In this document: positions 1 to 7,715 of the stretch, piece after piece
Layout: each line of letters opens with the position of its first letter
Numbering within the stretch: position 1 is the stretch's first letter
Origin: an uncultured Desulfovibrio sp.
GTDB lineage: Bacteria; Desulfobacterota; Desulfovibrionia; Desulfovibrionales; Desulfovibrionaceae
Assembly: GCA_900553065.1 (NCBI GenBank)
Contig: USBZ01000003.1
Location: forward strand, 1 to 64,000
Length of the DNA stretch: 64,000 nt
Reading direction: 5' to 3'
The notes under the pieces: model-generated
What the model saw: only the letters and a program-made list of their open reading frames with translations
What the model was told of the DNA's origin: nothing
The model's database searches: none
Made by a program: the position numbers and the translations under genes

Positions 1-601
1 TAACAGACCCTTATAGGGTCAAATCAAACCGCCCCTTGAAGGGGCGGTCCTGACTCCTGACGGAGCGTTGCGCAGGGCGGTCAACTGATCGACGCAAGAG
101 CCTGAGCCGTTTGATGGAACTATGCTCCGGAGAAGGAAAACGCTGAGCGGAGAGCTTCGGAATTTCCGTATGGGGGGAGCCCCGAAAAGGCGCAGGCTGC
201 GGGGGGAAGGGGAGGCGTTTCTGCTTTTCGGAGGAGAGAGCAGCGCTGTTTCGTGCGGAGAAGTCCGCCGGGGAGGATTCTCCTTTTGAAGGATGGATCA
301 GTTGTGATGTGACTTTCATGAAAAGCTGTTGCCGGTGTGCATTGAGCACTCATATATAGTATGAAATCGCCGCGTAAACGATGCTCATCGCATCGCTTTT
401 ATGGAAAAGATCGGAAATGTTGCGCTTTTGCGAAAGAAGCATCCTTTACAGGAATGGGAAATAGGAGGGGGTTCTTCTGAAGAAGCAAAGGGCACAGGCA
501 TGGGCGTTTCGTCATGCATGGAAAGAGATGGCTCCTTCCGTTGATTTTTCACGATGTTATGTGATAGTGTTTCCCCGTACATATATATTATGGGAGGATC
601 C
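1..601. other. Gene-free left edge with two small perfect hairpins
   Basis: No convincing gene is seen in the first 600 bases; open frames on the minus strand have no recognisable protein and no good ribosome site. Two adjacent perfect inverted repeats lie at 6-20 (6-bp stem, loop TAT) and 28-48 (10-bp stem, GC-rich). Neither is followed by a clear T-run, so they are not standard terminators. A possible weak promoter (TTGCCG at 329-334, TATATA at 353-358) points toward the small cysteine-rich gene that starts at 602. Confidence 0.4.
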
Positions 602-805
602 ATGAGCTGCGATAATAAAAGACCATGTCCCTGCACCTACAACTGTCCGAGGCACGGCAAGTGCTGTGAATGCGTTGCGCATCACCGCGATCATAATGAA
701 GGCGTCCCCGGATGTTTTTTCTCCCGGGAGGCGGAAGCGACGTATGACCGCAGCATAGAAGCGCTCTGTCGGGACAGAGGCATTGCTCTCGTTCAGGATC
801 AATAA
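602..805 (+). CDS. Small cysteine-rich DUF6485-like protein
   Basis: The gene encodes 67 residues with a dense cysteine pattern in the first half (CPCTYNC, then HGKCCECVAHH, then GCFF). This resembles the uncharacterised DUF6485 family, which probably binds a metal or an Fe-S cluster. I chose ATG 602 because GGGAGG lies just upstream; a longer in-frame start adds only a few residues without cysteines. The second half is a short amphipathic stretch without cysteines. The next gene starts 11 bases after the stop and its ribosome site overlaps this stop, so the two are probably co-transcribed. Function is unknown; the family assignment is from memory of the Cys pattern. Confidence 0.75.
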   Translation: MSCDNKRPCPCTYNCPRHGKCCECVAHHRDHNEGVPGCFFSREAEATYDRSIEALCRDRGIALVQDQ

Positions 806-815
806 AGGAGTAGCT

Positions 816-1493
816 ATGGGAAGCAACGCAAAAACGGTATTCATCACGGGCGGTTCCACGGGCATAGGGGCCGCCTGCGTGCGGAAGTTCGTGAAAGAGG
901 GCTGGAATGTGGCCTTCATGGATATCAACGTGGAAGACGGAACGAAACTTGCCGGGGAAACGGGCGCTCTGTTTGTGGAAGGCAGCACCCGTTGCCGTGA
1001 AGATCTGGACAGAGCCGTTGACGCCGCGTGCAAAGCGTTCGGCGGTCTGAACACGGTGGTGGCCAATGCCGGCATTCATCGCTGCAACACCATGCTGGAC
1101 ATCAGCGAGGAAGAGCTGGATCTTATGATTGACACCAATATCAAGGGCACGGTGCATACGCTCCGCGCGGCTGTTCCCCATATTCTGGAAAACGGCGGCG
1201 GAAGCGTGGTCATCAATGCGTCCGACCAGTGCTACGTGGGCAAGTCCAACAGTTTCGGCTATGGTCTGACCAAGGGCGCCCTGGGGCAGATAACGAAAAG
1301 TCTGGCCATTGACCTTGGACCGAAGGGGGTCCGCGTCAATGCCGTGTGTGCGGGAACGATACGCACGCCGCTTACGGAACATGGCAACATGATGAAAAAA
1401 GCCTGTCGGGAATTTTCCGACAGGCTTTGCTGTTTTGTGGAAAAGACGGGCTTGCCGCCATGGCGGACGGAGGCCGCGCTGCTTCCTGTGTGA
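816..1493 (+). CDS. Short-chain dehydrogenase/reductase, C-terminus lost
   Basis: The first ~190 residues are a typical SDR: NAD(P)-binding TGGSTGIG near the N-terminus, the NAG motif, a catalytic Ser in INAS and the YxxxK motif (YGLTK). ATG 816 follows AAGGAG at 805-810. Family members usually run ~250 residues and continue past the TPLTEHG segment with the substrate loop and the last strand. Here the reading frame instead enters the palindromic terminator of the convergent gene lpxB (1395-1428), giving the tail KKACREFSDRL, then ends after ~30 unrelated residues. This looks like a deletion that removed the 3' part. The product is probably inactive or altered, so it is best treated as a likely pseudogene. 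Confidence 0.8.
   Translation: MGSNAKTVFITGGSTGIGAACVRKFVKEGWNVAFMDINVEDGTKLAGETGALFVEGSTRCREDLDRAVDAACKAFGGLNTVVANAGIHRCNTMLDISEEELDLMIDTNIKGTVHTLRAAVPHILENGGGSVVINASDQCYVGKSNSFGYGLTKGALGQITKSLAIDLGPKGVRVNAVCAGTIRTPLTEHGNMMKKACREFSDRLCCFVEKTGLPPWRTEAALLPV
1395..1428 (-). terminator. Rho-independent terminator of lpxB
   Basis: A perfect 12-bp stem (1398-1409 with 1417-1428, 7-base loop) is followed on the minus strand by six T residues (complement of 1395-1400). It lies ~75 bases downstream of the lpxB stop. The same bases are read as codons by the truncated SDR gene on the other strand. Confidence 0.85.
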
Positions 1494-1502
1494 GGCGACT
1501 TT

Positions 1503-2618
1503 TCAGAGAAGCTCTTTCTTCAGCGCTTCGGCGGCGCGGCGGGCGCTGCCGGGGGCGCCGCAGCGTTCGCGCAGTTCATCCAGGTCGCGGATGATCGCAT
1601 CGAGCTTTTCCGGATGGGCGAGCCAGTCCTCCATGCGCGCGGCCAGCGGTTCGGGATCGGCATCCTTTTCGATGTGTTCGGGAAACACGGTGCGGTTCAT
1701 GATGAGGTTGGTCAGGCTGATCCACTTCACCTTCAGCACATGAAGGCCTATCCAGTAGGAGAGCGGAGAAACCTTGTAGGCCACGAGCGTGGGCACGCCG
1801 GCGAGACCCGTTTCCAGCGTGGCCGTGCCGGAAGCGGCCATGATGCACTGAAAGGTGCGCATGAGGCGGTAGCGGTCGCTGCCGTCGTGCATGATGAGCG
1901 GAAGAGGGCAGTTCCAGAGCGAGCGCAGATACTCTTCGGTAAAGTTGGAGGAACGGATGCAGTGAAATTCCAGATCGGGAAAACGCTGCACGAGCTTCTG
2001 CGCCGCACCGGCGAAGGCGGGCAGCAGGGATTCCACTTCCTTGCGGCGGCTTCCGGGCATGAGCCCTATGCGGTGAGGTACGGAAGAAACGTCTTTGATG
2101 CCCTCATAGTCCACAAGATCCACCAGCGGATTGCCCACATACGTCACGTCCATGCCGTGGGAGCGGTAGAAATCCACCTCGAAGGGCAGAATGGAAAAGA
2201 TGCGCCGGATGTGCTTTTTCAGAAACTCCACGCGGCCCGTGCGCCAGGCCCACACTTTCGGCGGAATGAAGTAGTACACCGGTATGCCGAGCCGGTGGGC
2301 GATTTTCGCCACGCGGAAGTTGAACTCCGGCGCGTCGATGAGAAGCACGGCATCGGGACGTATGCGTTCCATTTCCCGGCGTATGCGGCGAAGCAGTCGG
2401 AAGGCGCGCGGAAGGGCGGCGAGCACTTCCACGATGCCCATGACGGAAAGTTCCTCCACGCGCAGGAGGTTTTCCTGTCCGGCGCGGGCAAGGTTGTCGC
2501 CCCCCATGCCCACGACGCGCAGGTCGAGTTCCGGAGCGGTGTCGCGCAGAGCGGCAAGCAGCGCGCCGCCCTGAAGGTCGCCGGAAATCTCACCGGCATT
2601 GATCCACAGTGTTTTCAT
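1503..2618 (-). CDS. lpxB: Lipid-A-disaccharide synthase LpxB
   Basis: LpxB joins UDP-2,3-diacylglucosamine and lipid X to make lipid A disaccharide at the inner face of the cytoplasmic membrane. The 371-residue product begins with the hallmark N-terminus around NAGEISGDLQGG and carries typical segments such as LIDAPEFNFRVAK, YFIPPKVWAW, GLMPGSRRKEV and SGTATLETGLAGVP. Length matches the family. I set the start at ATG 2618; in-frame codons upstream lie inside the preceding gene, which overlaps by 29 bases. It is the last gene of a short minus-strand unit ending in the terminator at 1395-1428. Presence of lpxB indicates a Gram-negative outer membrane. Confidence 0.97.
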   Translation of the reverse strand: MKTLWINAGEISGDLQGGALLAALRDTAPELDLRVVGMGGDNLARAGQENLLRVEELSVMGIVEVLAALPRAFRLLRRIRREMERIRPDAVLLIDAPEFNFRVAKIAHRLGIPVYYFIPPKVWAWRTGRVEFLKKHIRRIFSILPFEVDFYRSHGMDVTYVGNPLVDLVDYEGIKDVSSVPHRIGLMPGSRRKEVESLLPAFAGAAQKLVQRFPDLEFHCIRSSNFTEEYLRSLWNCPLPLIMHDGSDRYRLMRTFQCIMAASGTATLETGLAGVPTLVAYKVSPLSYWIGLHVLKVKWISLTNLIMNRTVFPEHIEKDADPEPLAARMEDWLAHPEKLDAIIRDLDELRERCGAPGSARRAAEALKKELL

Positions 2619-3585
2619 GGGAAACCTCGAGATCTGCCCCTGCAAGGCGCTGCAGAACGGGGTAGAAGGCATTGATGGCCGCTCCGGCCGCCAGCGTGAA
2701 GACAAGGCGGAAGCCGAGCAGGCCCCACAGGCTGCCGCCTACCAGCGTAAGCAGCAGCGTATCTTCGATGAGCGAGTGGGAAAGCCCCAGCAGAGAAATG
2801 GCGCAGAGCGTGTCGCGTCGGGAAAGCGTTCCCTGATGCGCGCTCTTGATGAGTATGCCGCTGCCGTAGAGAAGGCCCATGGTGAAGCCTATGACGACTA
2901 CGGACACGGCCTTCGGGGAAATGCCCAGCAGGCGGAGCAGCGGGCCGAGCAGCCGGCCCATCAGTTCGGAAATGCGGAAGGCGTCGAGAAAGCGCTGAAG
3001 CAGCATGACCGCGCAGATGATGACGTACATCTGTGCGAGCGTTTTTATCTGCTGCAGAAGCCAGTCTCCCCAGCCGGCGCTTTCTTCGGCGGCCAGCAGA
3101 AAAACGGCCTTGTCCTGCAGAAGATGGAAGCCGTCGAGAACAAGATGCAGCAGAAAGGCCGCAAGAATGCCGGAGAAGAGGCGCAGAAAAAACTGGAAGC
3201 GCATGGATACGCCGCACTGCCCGGCAATGCGCACTTCAAGCACGAGGCTGTGGGCGATGAGAACCAGCACGCCGAACACCGTCATCTGCGCGATGGTAAG
3301 CTCCGGAAGCTGCGGCGCAAGGGAAATAAGCACCATGAGTCCGGAATACATGCTCACGAGCACGCACGAGATCCATGCCAGACTGAGTTCCGCAGGCAGG
3401 CCGATGAGATCCATGACGGGCCGCATGGGCATGGACAGCCACGGAATGAGGCCGCTTACTTCCAGCACCCGGACGAGAATGACGATGGGAATGAGAAAAC
3501 GGAAGATGCCGAGGGCAACGTGATGCCCGTCATGCCAGGAGGTCGCGAGCGCGGCCGGAAGCGATTTCATGGAAGGGTGATGCAC
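2590..3585 (-). CDS. Nucleoside-recognition (gate) domain membrane protein
   Basis: The 331-residue hydrophobic protein has about eight predicted membrane segments and two halves resembling the 'nucleoside recognition' or gate domain of SpmA/SpmB-like proteins. The second half contains VVVIGFTMGLLYGSGILIK and a GLSHSLIEDT segment typical of this family. A GTG start at 3585 is preferred because GGAGG sits eight bases upstream; ATG 3570 is the alternative. The gene overlaps lpxB by 29 bases, suggesting translational coupling. The substrate is unknown; family members are thought to be transport-like, and the neighbourhood gives no further clue. Confidence 0.8.
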   Translation of the reverse strand: MHHPSMKSLPAALATSWHDGHHVALGIFRFLIPIVILVRVLEVSGLIPWLSMPMRPVMDLIGLPAELSLAWISCVLVSMYSGLMVLISLAPQLPELTIAQMTVFGVLVLIAHSLVLEVRIAGQCGVSMRFQFFLRLFSGILAAFLLHLVLDGFHLLQDKAVFLLAAEESAGWGDWLLQQIKTLAQMYVIICAVMLLQRFLDAFRISELMGRLLGPLLRLLGISPKAVSVVVIGFTMGLLYGSGILIKSAHQGTLSRRDTLCAISLLGLSHSLIEDTLLLTLVGGSLWGLLGFRLVFTLAAGAAINAFYPVLQRLAGADLEVSHENTVDQCR

Positions 3586-3653
3586 GGCGGAATCCTCCGG
3601 CAGGAAGAAGACGCGGACTGCCCGGAAAGAAACCGGAGAATGATGCGCGGCGG

Positions 3654-3687
3654 AAAAAGGCTCCGGCGGAGACGGACTCCGCCGGAG
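3654..3687 (-). terminator. Terminator downstream of the small secreted protein gene
   Basis: A perfect 11-bp GC-rich stem (3661-3671 with 3677-3687, 5-base loop) is followed on the minus strand by CCTTTTT. It lies between the stop of the 3699-4145 gene and the start of the next minus-strand gene. Confidence 0.8.
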
Positions 3688-3698
3688 AGGGAAAAGGC

Positions 3699-4145
3699 TT
3701 ATTTGTCGCGGTCGAGATAGCCGTAGCGGGCAACGACGCCGTCCGTGCGGCTGACGATGCGGTCGGCGACTTCATCCACGGTGTCGGGCGTCACGATGCC
3801 GAGATGCCGCACGAGGTAGTATTCCATGGAGCCTTCGGAGAGGGACAGCGTCCACACGACGGCGTACACGGAACCGACGCCGGGGCGGGAGGGAAATTCC
3901 GAAGCCGTGGAAAGCAGAATGCGGAACTTGGCCTCGCGGGTCGGATTCGCGGGATTGGATGCGTTGATCTTCTGCTGCAGGCTGGCGGACAGGTCTGCGC
4001 CGATGCTGTCGTTGCCTTCGAATTCCACGACCACGGGCGTGCGGCGTTCGGCCTTGCGGGGCGCCTCATCGGCGGCAAAGGCCTGAGAGCTCAGGCACAG
4101 GCAGGCAGCCATGACGCACAGGGCGAAAAAACGGAAAGCTTTCAT
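3699..4145 (-). CDS. Small secreted/periplasmic protein of unknown function
   Basis: The 148-residue product begins with a clear Sec signal peptide (MKAFRFF, hydrophobic core, SQAFA cleavage region). The mature part is short, alternating hydrophobic/charged, with no cysteine, and has no motif I recognise. I chose ATG 4145 because it gives a canonical signal peptide; an in-frame ATG ten codons upstream would add charged residues. It follows purN by ~100 bases with an 8-bp hairpin between, and a strong terminator follows. A role in the envelope is inferred only from the signal peptide. Confidence 0.75.
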   Translation of the reverse strand: MKAFRFFALCVMAACLCLSSQAFAADEAPRKAERRTPVVVEFEGNDSIGADLSASLQQKINASNPANPTREAKFRILLSTASEFPSRPGVGSVYAVVWTLSLSEGSMEYYLVRHLGIVTPDTVDEVADRIVSRTDGVVARYGYLDRDK

Positions 4146-4201
4146 GAAATCTCCCTCGGCTGAAAGCAGCCGCATCTGCGCGGACAGACCGCGCGGGGTG
4201 A

Positions 4202-4222
4202 GCCGGGCCTCATCGGCCCGGC
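4202..4222 (-). other. Intergenic hairpin between purN and the secreted protein gene
   Basis: A perfect 8-bp GC stem (GCCGGGCC/GGCCCGGC, 5-base loop) lies just after the purN stop on the minus strand. No T-run follows, so it may be a 3'-end protector or attenuator rather than a full terminator. Confidence 0.45.
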
Positions 4223-4241
4223 GGTGAATGTTGCAAAGAAC

Positions 4242-4916
4242 TCAGAAGCCTTCTTCCAGAGGAGGCCAGACAAGGGCCAGCTCCGGCTGCGGAGCCAGCG
4301 GTCTGTCTGCCGGAGCGAGCAGAATGCGCCGTCCTTCGAGGGAAAGGCGTCCTTCGGCAAGCCACTGCAGGGCCTGCACGTAGATGCGGTGCTCGAAGAC
4401 GTGGATGCGGTCAAGCAGCGCCTCATCGTCCTCATCCTGACGCACGGGCAGGGTGGCCTGCACGATGATGGGGCCGCCGTCCATGACGGGGTTGACGAGG
4501 TGCACGGTACAGCCGCTGAACCGGGCGCCGTATTCCCAGGCGTCGCGCGCGCCGTGCGTGCCGGGAAAGGCCGGAAGCACGGCGGGATGCACGTTGAGCA
4601 CCCGGTTCGGGAAGGCGTCGAGAAAGGCGGGGGTGACGAGGCGCATGTAGCCGGCAAGGGCCACGGTATCCACGCCTGCGGCCAGCAGCTCCTCAACCAT
4701 GCGACGGTCGAAGGTTTCGCGGTCCGGGAAGGTCTTGTGATCGAGGCACAGGTGCGCAATGCCGTGCTTTTTGGCACGGTCGAGCACCGGCGCGCCGGGA
4801 CGGTTGGCAATGATGATGCGTATGTCTGCGTCCAGCTTCCCGGCCTCGACGGCGTCGATCATGGCCTGGGCGTTGGTGCCGCTGCCGGATGCAAGAATGC
4901 CGAGCCTGAGAGTCAT
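4242..4916 (-). CDS. purN: Phosphoribosylglycinamide formyltransferase PurN
   Basis: PurN transfers a formyl group from 10-formyl-THF to GAR in de novo purine synthesis in the cytosol. The 224-residue protein shows the family start LGILASGSGTNAQAM, the catalytic region VLNVHPAVLPAFPG followed by HG, and the DGGPIIVQ motif. ATG 4916 overlaps the stop of the preceding cobA-hemD gene by four bases (ATGA), so the two are translationally coupled. The length is near the usual ~200-220, with a short proline-rich C-terminal extension. The pairing with a tetrapyrrole gene is probably operon convenience rather than a functional link. Confidence 0.96.
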   Translation of the reverse strand: MTLRLGILASGSGTNAQAMIDAVEAGKLDADIRIIIANRPGAPVLDRAKKHGIAHLCLDHKTFPDRETFDRRMVEELLAAGVDTVALAGYMRLVTPAFLDAFPNRVLNVHPAVLPAFPGTHGARDAWEYGARFSGCTVHLVNPVMDGGPIIVQATLPVRQDEDDEALLDRIHVFEHRIYVQALQWLAEGRLSLEGRRILLAPADRPLAPQPELALVWPPLEEGF

Positions 4917-6433
4917 GCCTGCTCCTTGCCCGCAAAGGCGTCGCAAACGGCGTCCACAAGCGCGGGAATGGTGAATGCTTCCGGCTGGATGTCGGGATTG
5001 AGGCCGAGAGAGCGCATGGTGTCGGCCGTGACGGGGCCGATGGCCGCGAAACGGACGCCGGGATGCTTCTTCAGTTCGTCCAGCGGAATGGAGGCAAGGA
5101 AGTTGCGCACGGTGGAGGAGGATCCGAAGGTCACGCAGTCGAGCGTTCCGGCTTCGAGCGCTTCCATCACCAGTTCGCGGTGCTCGTCGGAAGGCACGTT
5201 CTCATAGGCGGCAATGACGTCCACTTCCGCGCCCGCTTCACGCAGGGCTCTGGGCAGTACGTCGCGGGCTTCCGCGGCTCTGGGAAGAAGAACCTTCTGT
5301 CCCTTCATGCCGAGATCGAGCATGGCCTGCGCCACGCCTTCGGCCACATAGGAGGCGGGCACGAGATCGGGGCGTATGCCCATGCCTTCCACGGCTCTGG
5401 CCGTGGCGGGGCCGATGGCCGCCACCTTGACGGAGCCGAGCGCGCGGGCGTCGAGTCCGAGCGCGTCAAGACGCTGCCGGAAGAAGCGCACGCCGTTCAC
5501 CGAAGTGAACACCACCCAGCCGTAGCGGGAAAGATGGCTCACGGCGTCGTCGAGTTCCGCATAGTCCGGCATGGGCACGATCCTGATGGTGGGGAACTGG
5601 ATGACCCGGGCGCCTTTGGCGGCGAGCAGGGCCGCGCTGCCGCTGGCCTGTTCGCGGGCTCTGGTCACCACCACGGTGCGGCCGAAGAGCGGCTTCTTCT
5701 CGAACCAGTCGAGCTTGTCCTTGAGCTTCACCACGTCGCCCACCACGATGATGGAAGGATTGGTGAAGCCTTCGCGCACGGCGGCGTCGGGCAGATCGGC
5801 CAGCGTGGAGGCAAGGGAGCGCTGCCTGTCGGTGGTGCCCCAGTGCACCAGCGCCGCGGGGGTGTCTCCGCTCATGCCGGCTTCCATAAGCTTGGCCGCG
5901 ATTTCAGGCAGGTTCTTCATGCCCATGAGAAACACGAGCGTGGAGGCGCTGCGGGCAAGAGCGTCCCAGTTGTGCACGGATCCGGGCTTGGTGGGATCTT
6001 CGTGACCGGTAATGATGGTAACGGAGGAGGAATAGGCTCGGTGCGTGAGCGGAATGCCCGCGTAGGCCGGACCGGCTATGGAGCTGGAAATGCCCGGGAT
6101 TTCCTCAAAGGGAACGCCCGCATCCACGAGTTCCTCGGCCTCTTCTCCGCCGCGGCCGAAAATATAGGGATCGCCGCCCTTGAGGCGCGCGACGACTTTT
6201 CCTTCCTTCGCCTTCGCGATGAGCAGCTTGTTGATGTCGCCCTGCTTCATGGCATGATTGCCAGCGATTTTGCCTACATAGATAAATTCGGCATCGGGCC
6301 GGGCCAGGGAAAGAAGCTCGTTGCCGGCAAGATAGTCGTACACGACGACATCCGCTTCGGAAAGCACCTGTCTGCCTTTGCAGGTGAGCAGGCCGGGATC
6401 GCCGGGGCCTGCGCCGATGAGATAAACGTACAT
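4913..6433 (-). CDS. cobA-hemD: Fused uroporphyrinogen-III C-methyltransferase / uroporphyrinogen-III synthase
   Basis: The 506-residue protein is a two-domain fusion. Residues ~1-245 are a SAM-dependent uroporphyrinogen-III methyltransferase (SUMT) with VYLIGAGPGDPGLLT at the start, GGDPYIFGRGGEE and the GIPLTHR region. Residues ~250-506 are a HemD-type synthase (GRTVVVTRAREQ, FTSVNGV, FGSSSTVRNF). Together they make uroporphyrinogen III and divert it to precorrin-2, the route to siroheme, cobalamin and heme through the siroheme pathway used by Desulfovibrionaceae. ATG 6433 has GGAGG just upstream. A matching promoter lies at 6462-6490. Siroheme supply fits a dissimilatory sulfite reductase lifestyle. 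Confidence 0.95.
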   Translation of the reverse strand: MYVYLIGAGPGDPGLLTCKGRQVLSEADVVVYDYLAGNELLSLARPDAEFIYVGKIAGNHAMKQGDINKLLIAKAKEGKVVARLKGGDPYIFGRGGEEAEELVDAGVPFEEIPGISSSIAGPAYAGIPLTHRAYSSSVTIITGHEDPTKPGSVHNWDALARSASTLVFLMGMKNLPEIAAKLMEAGMSGDTPAALVHWGTTDRQRSLASTLADLPDAAVREGFTNPSIIVVGDVVKLKDKLDWFEKKPLFGRTVVVTRAREQASGSAALLAAKGARVIQFPTIRIVPMPDYAELDDAVSHLSRYGWVVFTSVNGVRFFRQRLDALGLDARALGSVKVAAIGPATARAVEGMGIRPDLVPASYVAEGVAQAMLDLGMKGQKVLLPRAAEARDVLPRALREAGAEVDVIAAYENVPSDEHRELVMEALEAGTLDCVTFGSSSTVRNFLASIPLDELKKHPGVRFAAIGPVTADTMRSLGLNPDIQPEAFTIPALVDAVCDAFAGKEQA

Positions 6434-6784
6434 CCGTCCTCCGGGGCTTGAATTCATGCGCAGTGTACTTATTAATAGGTTGAGGAGCAAGACTTTCCTC
6501 GGCAGAGCCTGTCCGCTGTGACCTTGTGAAAGTTCTTGTGGATGCAGACTTGTTTTTTTGCGTGTTGTGGTGTAGTCTTCATCAGCTTTCCTTCGGTGTA
6601 TTCATGCGCCGGTCATGCCGCCGGGAAAAGTCGCTATCGTAAGGTGTAACGAGGTATAATTCCTCACGTTTTTATCTGATTACGACGGTGCGGCAGGCGG
6701 TGGAAAGCTTGGTGCGGAAATGATGACCGGAACCATTTCTCCGGTCAGGATGCAAGTTGGCGGACAACGCGACAGGAGACAACC
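6434..6784. other. Divergent control region between cobA-hemD and the DsrMK-like operon
   Basis: This 350-base gap has no gene. Besides the minus-strand promoter at 6462-6490, it holds a TATAAT box at 6655-6660 pointing toward the plus-strand redox operon, without a good -35 element. A small hairpin (TGACCGGA/TCCGGTCA, 8 bp) lies at about 6724-6747 in the presumed leader. Confidence 0.4.
6462..6490 (-). promoter_or_regulatory. Probable sigma-70 promoter of cobA-hemD / purN
   Basis: On the minus strand TTGCTC (6490-6485) is separated by 17 bases from TACACT (6467-6462). The predicted start point is ~25 bases before the ATG at 6433. Sequence match only. Confidence 0.55.
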
Positions 6785-7705
6785 ATGAGCATCTTTTTCT
6801 ATTGTTTGGCCTATGCGGCAGTCATCGCCTTTGTGGCCGTGGCCCTGATGAAAATCATCGGCTATCTCAAGAAACCTCAGCATCTGCGCTGGGAACTGTA
6901 TCCCGTAGCGCATGAAGCCCCTGAAAAGGTCGAATACGGCGGCAGCTATCTGGAAGACACCGAATGGTGGAAGGACAAGCATCGCAGCTGCATGGTCGGC
7001 GCTCTCAAGGGCTTCCTCATCGAAGCTCTCTTCCTCAAGGCTGTATGGGAACACAACCGCACTCTCTGGGTGCGCACCTATCCCTTCCATATCGGTCTGT
7101 ACCTGCTTATCGGCGCCATGGGCATGAGCGTGCTCGCCGCGTTCGGCATGATGGCTGAAGCCGAAGGTTTCGTGACCTTCTGCACCGCCGTCACCGTGCT
7201 GTGCGACGTGTTCGGCTTTGCCGGCATCCTGTTCGGCGCCGTGGGCCTCATTCAGCGCCGTCTGTGCGACAAGGGCCTCCGCAAGTACACCACCAACGAA
7301 CACTTCTTCAACCTCGGCCTGTTCGGCGTTTACGGCCTGTTCGGCCTCATGCTCTGCCTCTGGCACGGCGTGTATGATTTCGCCCTCATGGGCAACAGCT
7401 TCATCTATGGCATGCTGACCTTCACTGCCATGGAAATGACTCCCCTGTACATTCTGTACCTGCTGCTCGGCTTCTTCATGTTCTTCTGGGTTCCCTACAG
7501 CTTCCTGGGACACCTCTTCATGAAGTACTTCACCTGGCACGACATCCGCTGGGGTGACGCTCCCACCATCAACAACCCCAAGCTTCAGAAGCAGCTTGCC
7601 AACAACCTGAATCTGCCCGTCAGCTGGCGTGCCCCCCATGTTCAGGGCGACGGCAGAAAGACCTGGGCAGAAGTTGCCACTTCCAACCCCGAGAAGCAGG
7701 ACTAA
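6785..7705 (+). CDS. DsrM/TmcC-like membrane cytochrome b subunit
   Basis: The 306-residue integral membrane protein has about five to six transmembrane segments and a fold like the cytochrome-b (nitrate reductase gamma) subunit found in DsrM, HmcE and TmcC. A conserved WELYPVAHE segment follows the first helix, and several histidines sit in helices (for example in YPFHIGLYLL and CLWHGVYDF), suitable as heme-b ligands. GGAG precedes ATG 6785. The iron-sulfur partner starts ten bases after its stop. Together they should exchange electrons between the menaquinone pool and a cytoplasmic thiol/disulfide or Fe-S acceptor. The genes for DsrJ, DsrO and DsrP are not here, so whether this is DsrM, TmcC or another paralogue stays open. 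Confidence 0.8.
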   Translation: MSIFFYCLAYAAVIAFVAVALMKIIGYLKKPQHLRWELYPVAHEAPEKVEYGGSYLEDTEWWKDKHRSCMVGALKGFLIEALFLKAVWEHNRTLWVRTYPFHIGLYLLIGAMGMSVLAAFGMMAEAEGFVTFCTAVTVLCDVFGFAGILFGAVGLIQRRLCDKGLRKYTTNEHFFNLGLFGVYGLFGLMLCLWHGVYDFALMGNSFIYGMLTFTAMEMTPLYILYLLLGFFMFFWVPYSFLGHLFMKYFTWHDIRWGDAPTINNPKLQKQLANNLNLPVSWRAPHVQGDGRKTWAEVATSNPEKQD

Positions 7706-7715
7706 GGAGCCCCAC

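Noticed and set aside
1614..2675. 353-codon plus-strand frame opposite lpxB
   Set aside because: lpxB on the minus strand is unambiguous; the plus frame has no domain or ribosome site.
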